This document shows, piece by piece, positions 62,601 to 64,000 of a stretch of 64,000 nt of DNA. Under the pieces are notes generated by a model. It was not told the DNA's origin and searched no databases. It saw only the letters and a program-made list of their open reading frames with translations. The stretch lies in NCBI RefSeq assembly GCF_932526225.1, contig NC_064043.1, forward strand, positions 1,633,501 through 1,697,500, written 5' to 3'. This stretch comes from Nematostella vectensis (Eukaryota; Cnidaria; Anthozoa; Actiniaria; Edwardsiidae). The first letter of the stretch is position 1. Each line of letters opens with the position of its first letter. A program made the position numbers and the translations under genes.

Positions 62601-63805
62601 CCCCAAATGATTTCGCGTATTGAGATAAGAATTTTCCGTGCAAGGTAATTTATCCATTCTCTTGGAGTATCTATTAGATAATCTACATGGTCTAAACTTT
62701 TGTCATTTGCCCGTTGCTGATGCTATGTGTATGTGTTAATCTAAGGGAGTTCCGTGTAAGCAAAATGTAATATTTTCAATGGTATTAAAATGACTGCACA
62801 TTAACAATATTTACAATGTCCGTTTTCAGTTTCCGTAGCGTATAGATGGATTGTTCGGTGGTTTTTTGGTTACATGGGTTGGGACAACACCCGTCCTCCA
62901 CCGGCCTGTGTCTAAAAAAACATTAGATCCAGATTCAACACAAAGCACCAACAAGCAAGAGGCTTTAGGAGCTCCTAGATCAGTCTCACCTATTTATTGT
63001 TTTCAAGACTGTGTAGATTTTTCGTGTATTTTTGAATGTTATGAGGAACTGGAAGGACAAGAAGTAGAATATAAATACTGTAAGGCCTGGGTATTACTGT
63101 AATTTGGTTAAAATATGTGCCAGCTTTACTTGTGTATTGTAATTCATACATGATTTATTGAAGAAATTTGTTATAAAACTTTAAATACATACAGTAGATT
63201 TTCATTACCAAAGTTATAAAAAAAGAGTCCATTATGAACTATTCTACTGCATTATTTTTGCATGAATCGAAATTTTGCAGCCCTGCCACGCAGTACTTGG
63301 CGCCAAGTTTCTTTCGCTTGGCGCTCGGCTCTCTGTGATTCCGCCATCTTGAAACATGTGCGATGTAAAACATCTGACGTCACAGTATCAAGTCACGGTC
63401 TGGTGACTCTGGCCGCGTAAAAGCATGCCAAGCCATTTTGAGGTCGATAGGGTACCGACTTCTAAAAACGATAACTCTTCGAATATTTAACGGATTTCTT
63501 TTATTTTTTCGACAAAGATAGATAAGATATTTTGAATTGGACACGGTGATTCATGTTTCATTTCAGAAGCTCTTTAAAGGTTACCAATGCTTGGTTCTGA
63601 CATTGCTGGACTTTATTTAACACCTTTAATTTTATGAATAATTAGTACCCATAAGCCATTTACCATTTGCACTGACAACCTTTTGTGACATAGGTGTATG
63701 CTACATGTGTTTACCTGACATTTGGCCATGAACAAACTGGTACACATTGTAGAGAGCTTGAAGCTGGTTCTTCCAAGTTGGACAGTTACCATCATCAAGG
63801 TCAGC
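56601..63805 (-). CDS. MLS-like: Malate synthase, partial (5' end beyond window), 12 exons
   Basis: Condenses glyoxylate with acetyl-CoA to malate, the second glyoxylate-cycle step. Exons: 63805-63715, 61413-61337, 60353-60243, 60083-60024, 59743-59587, 59126-59035, 58424-58330, 58212-58134, 57743-57651, 57507-57435, 57239-57172, 56852-56601; 1248 nt, 415 codons plus stop, phases consistent. Signatures in order: DLDDGNCPTWKNQLQALYN, ILRPRAWNM (glyoxylate-binding Arg; the usual family text is RPRGWH), PGALCDFGLHMFH, RACVLIESILASFELEDIL (acidic metal ligand), GLNCGMWDY (metal-ligand Asp region), HATGGM, GADGFLVFDPDL, and EDSATAEISRSQIWQ with the catalytic-lid region. The C terminus KWNS has no peroxisomal SKL-type signal, so a mitochondrial or other location is possible. 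Roughly 100 N-terminal residues should lie past 63.8 kb. Confidence 0.93.
56825..56935. repeat. 55-bp duplication across the last malate synthase acceptor
   Basis: GGCACTGGTGTCTTATAGCC at 56825 recurs at 56880. Each copy includes the first 28 exon bases, the AG acceptor and about 27 intron bases. The upstream copy keeps a usable CTTCAG and differs in one base near it. Confidence 0.9.
57296..57450. repeat. 31-bp repeat across a malate synthase donor site, 5 units
   Basis: Units of the form TATGACCTGATTTACCTCTT plus AGCCAAGCTGG begin at 57296, 57327, 57358, 57389 and 57420. The last contains the true exon end (57435) with donor GTAAATC. The others are intronic copies, at least two of which retain AAGAG|GTAAATC on the gene strand. 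Confidence 0.9.
57955..58090. repeat. GACA-rich microsatellite in malate synthase intron
   Basis: Degenerate ACAGACAGAC runs, similar in kind to 17460-17915. Confidence 0.7.
58620..59022. repeat. 34-bp tandem repeat, about 12 units
   Basis: ACCCCCTCTGGGTACATGAG followed by AGAACCCCTTAACC repeats about twelve times. It ends some 12 bp from the donor of the exon 59126-59035. The array stays inside the intron. Confidence 0.93.
60350..61125. repeat. 34-bp array copying a malate synthase acceptor, about 23 units
   Basis: Units ACCTATAGGCAAACATACTG plus GTTATCATAACACA run from the exon edge at 60353 rightward. On the gene strand each gives GTTTGCCTATAG|GTTG, the same acceptor and first four exon bases as the true site. 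A few units have CCTAAAGG, which would spoil the acceptor context. Confidence 0.95.
61466..61525 (+). repeat. Dispersed repeat, short copy
   Basis: ACCTATTTCAACAAAGGTTG and GTCAGTGCAAAAGGCAAATG match the left part of the copy at 15440-15500, with divergence to the right. Confidence 0.65.
61871..62976 (+). pseudogene. P2X7 C-terminal-domain-like gene, decayed, antisense in an intron
   Basis: Three exon-like blocks: 61871-62138, 62221-62453 and 62830-62976, with GT-AG borders and matching phases. Block 1 begins MSDSESLSDSAEYSADRSPP, an acidic Ser-rich start; its frame changes near 62005. Block 2 has WCKCKGC and RCCREI, the Cys cluster of the zinc-binding P2RX7 C-terminal (ballast) domain, then a TAG near 62304 and CICKHKDF. 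Block 3 has VAYRWIVRWFFGYMGWD and PPACV, then TAA at 62913. Free-standing genes with this domain are numerous in cnidarians. With one frameshift and two stops it is probably inactive. Confidence 0.65.
63338..63352 (-). promoter_or_regulatory. AAGATGGCGG initiator-like motif inside malate synthase intron
   Basis: On the minus strand TCAAGATGGCGGAATC looks like the YY1-type start element seen at RNF121. The ATG opens a short basic frame (MAESQRAERQAKETWRQVLR) that stops after about 31 codons. It may mark an alternative first exon, but I see no splice continuation. Confidence 0.3.
63585..63690 (-). repeat. Dispersed repeat, copy 2 (inverted)
   Basis: Near-identical reverse-oriented match to 15461-15560, lying just before the exon at 63715. 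Confidence 0.8.
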
Positions 63806-64000
63806 CTAGATACAGTAACATGGCAATGATATACTGGCATCTATTGAGTAACCATTATTATAAATACAGTAACATGGCAATGATATACTGGCATCTATTA
63901 AGTAACCATTATTATAAATTATCATTACTGTACAATACTGATGAAGAGCACGCATATCTCTCCCTCTCCTCTGCCAGTCAAAAAATGACTATGATTTATT

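Overview
The window reads as animal nuclear DNA, most likely a cnidarian close to sea anemones (Nematostella-like; this is inference). The reasons are GT-AG introns inside deeply conserved animal genes, a Dachsous-type cadherin with about 27 cadherin repeats, a malate synthase gene (retained in cnidarians, missing from most mammals), and a degenerate double-jelly-roll virus-like element whose gene set resembles families I know from cnidarian genomes. No database search was possible, so names rest on recognised motifs and exon-by-exon reading.

Layout. 1-2.2 kb: no gene seen, one foldback. 2.6-13.6 kb (-): Dachsous-like giant cadherin, three coding exons, 3337 aa. 13.6-18.9 kb: intergenic, with simple repeats at 16.86-17.92 kb. 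18.9-31.7 kb (-): NAA15/16-type auxiliary subunit of the NatA N-terminal acetyltransferase, 22 exons, 855 aa. 31.8-38.0 kb (+): RNF121-type membrane RING ubiquitin ligase, 8 exons, 325 aa, head to head with NAA15 across a 167-bp bidirectional promoter. 39.1-53.9 kb: a GC-rich Polinton-like element. 54.4-54.9 kb: decayed fibrinogen-domain fragment. 56.6-63.8 kb (-): malate synthase, 12 exons visible, 5' end outside the window. An antisense decayed P2X7-C-terminal-like gene (61.9-63.0 kb) lies in one of its introns.

The Polinton-like element carries, in order: a Cys-rich protein (+); a polymerase-B / SF1 helicase / HNH nuclease polyprotein (+); a retroviral-type integrase (-); several small membrane or coiled-coil proteins (-); a packaging ATPase and a probable major capsid protein (-); then a second block with a 435-aa conserved protein, a probable minor structural protein and a glycine-rich membrane protein. 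Polymerase, integrase, capsid and several others carry frameshifts or stops; the ATPase, the 435-aa protein and a 140-aa protein are open. A 5'-truncated LINE has inserted into it. It is therefore a fossil.

Two patterns stand out. First, tandem repeats in the host genes repeatedly lie across or exactly against exon borders. One splice acceptor is present about 35 times (RNF121 exon 4), another about 23 times (malate synthase), another 8 times (NAA15 exon 11), two twice, one donor five times, and the Dachsous stop codon sits in the last unit of a triplicated 45-bp block. Second, the element's replication protein looks like a single polymerase-helicase-HNH fusion. Many very long open frames here (20-23.7 kb, 33.6-35.4 kb, 16.7-17.4 kb) are by-products of repeat arrays, not genes.
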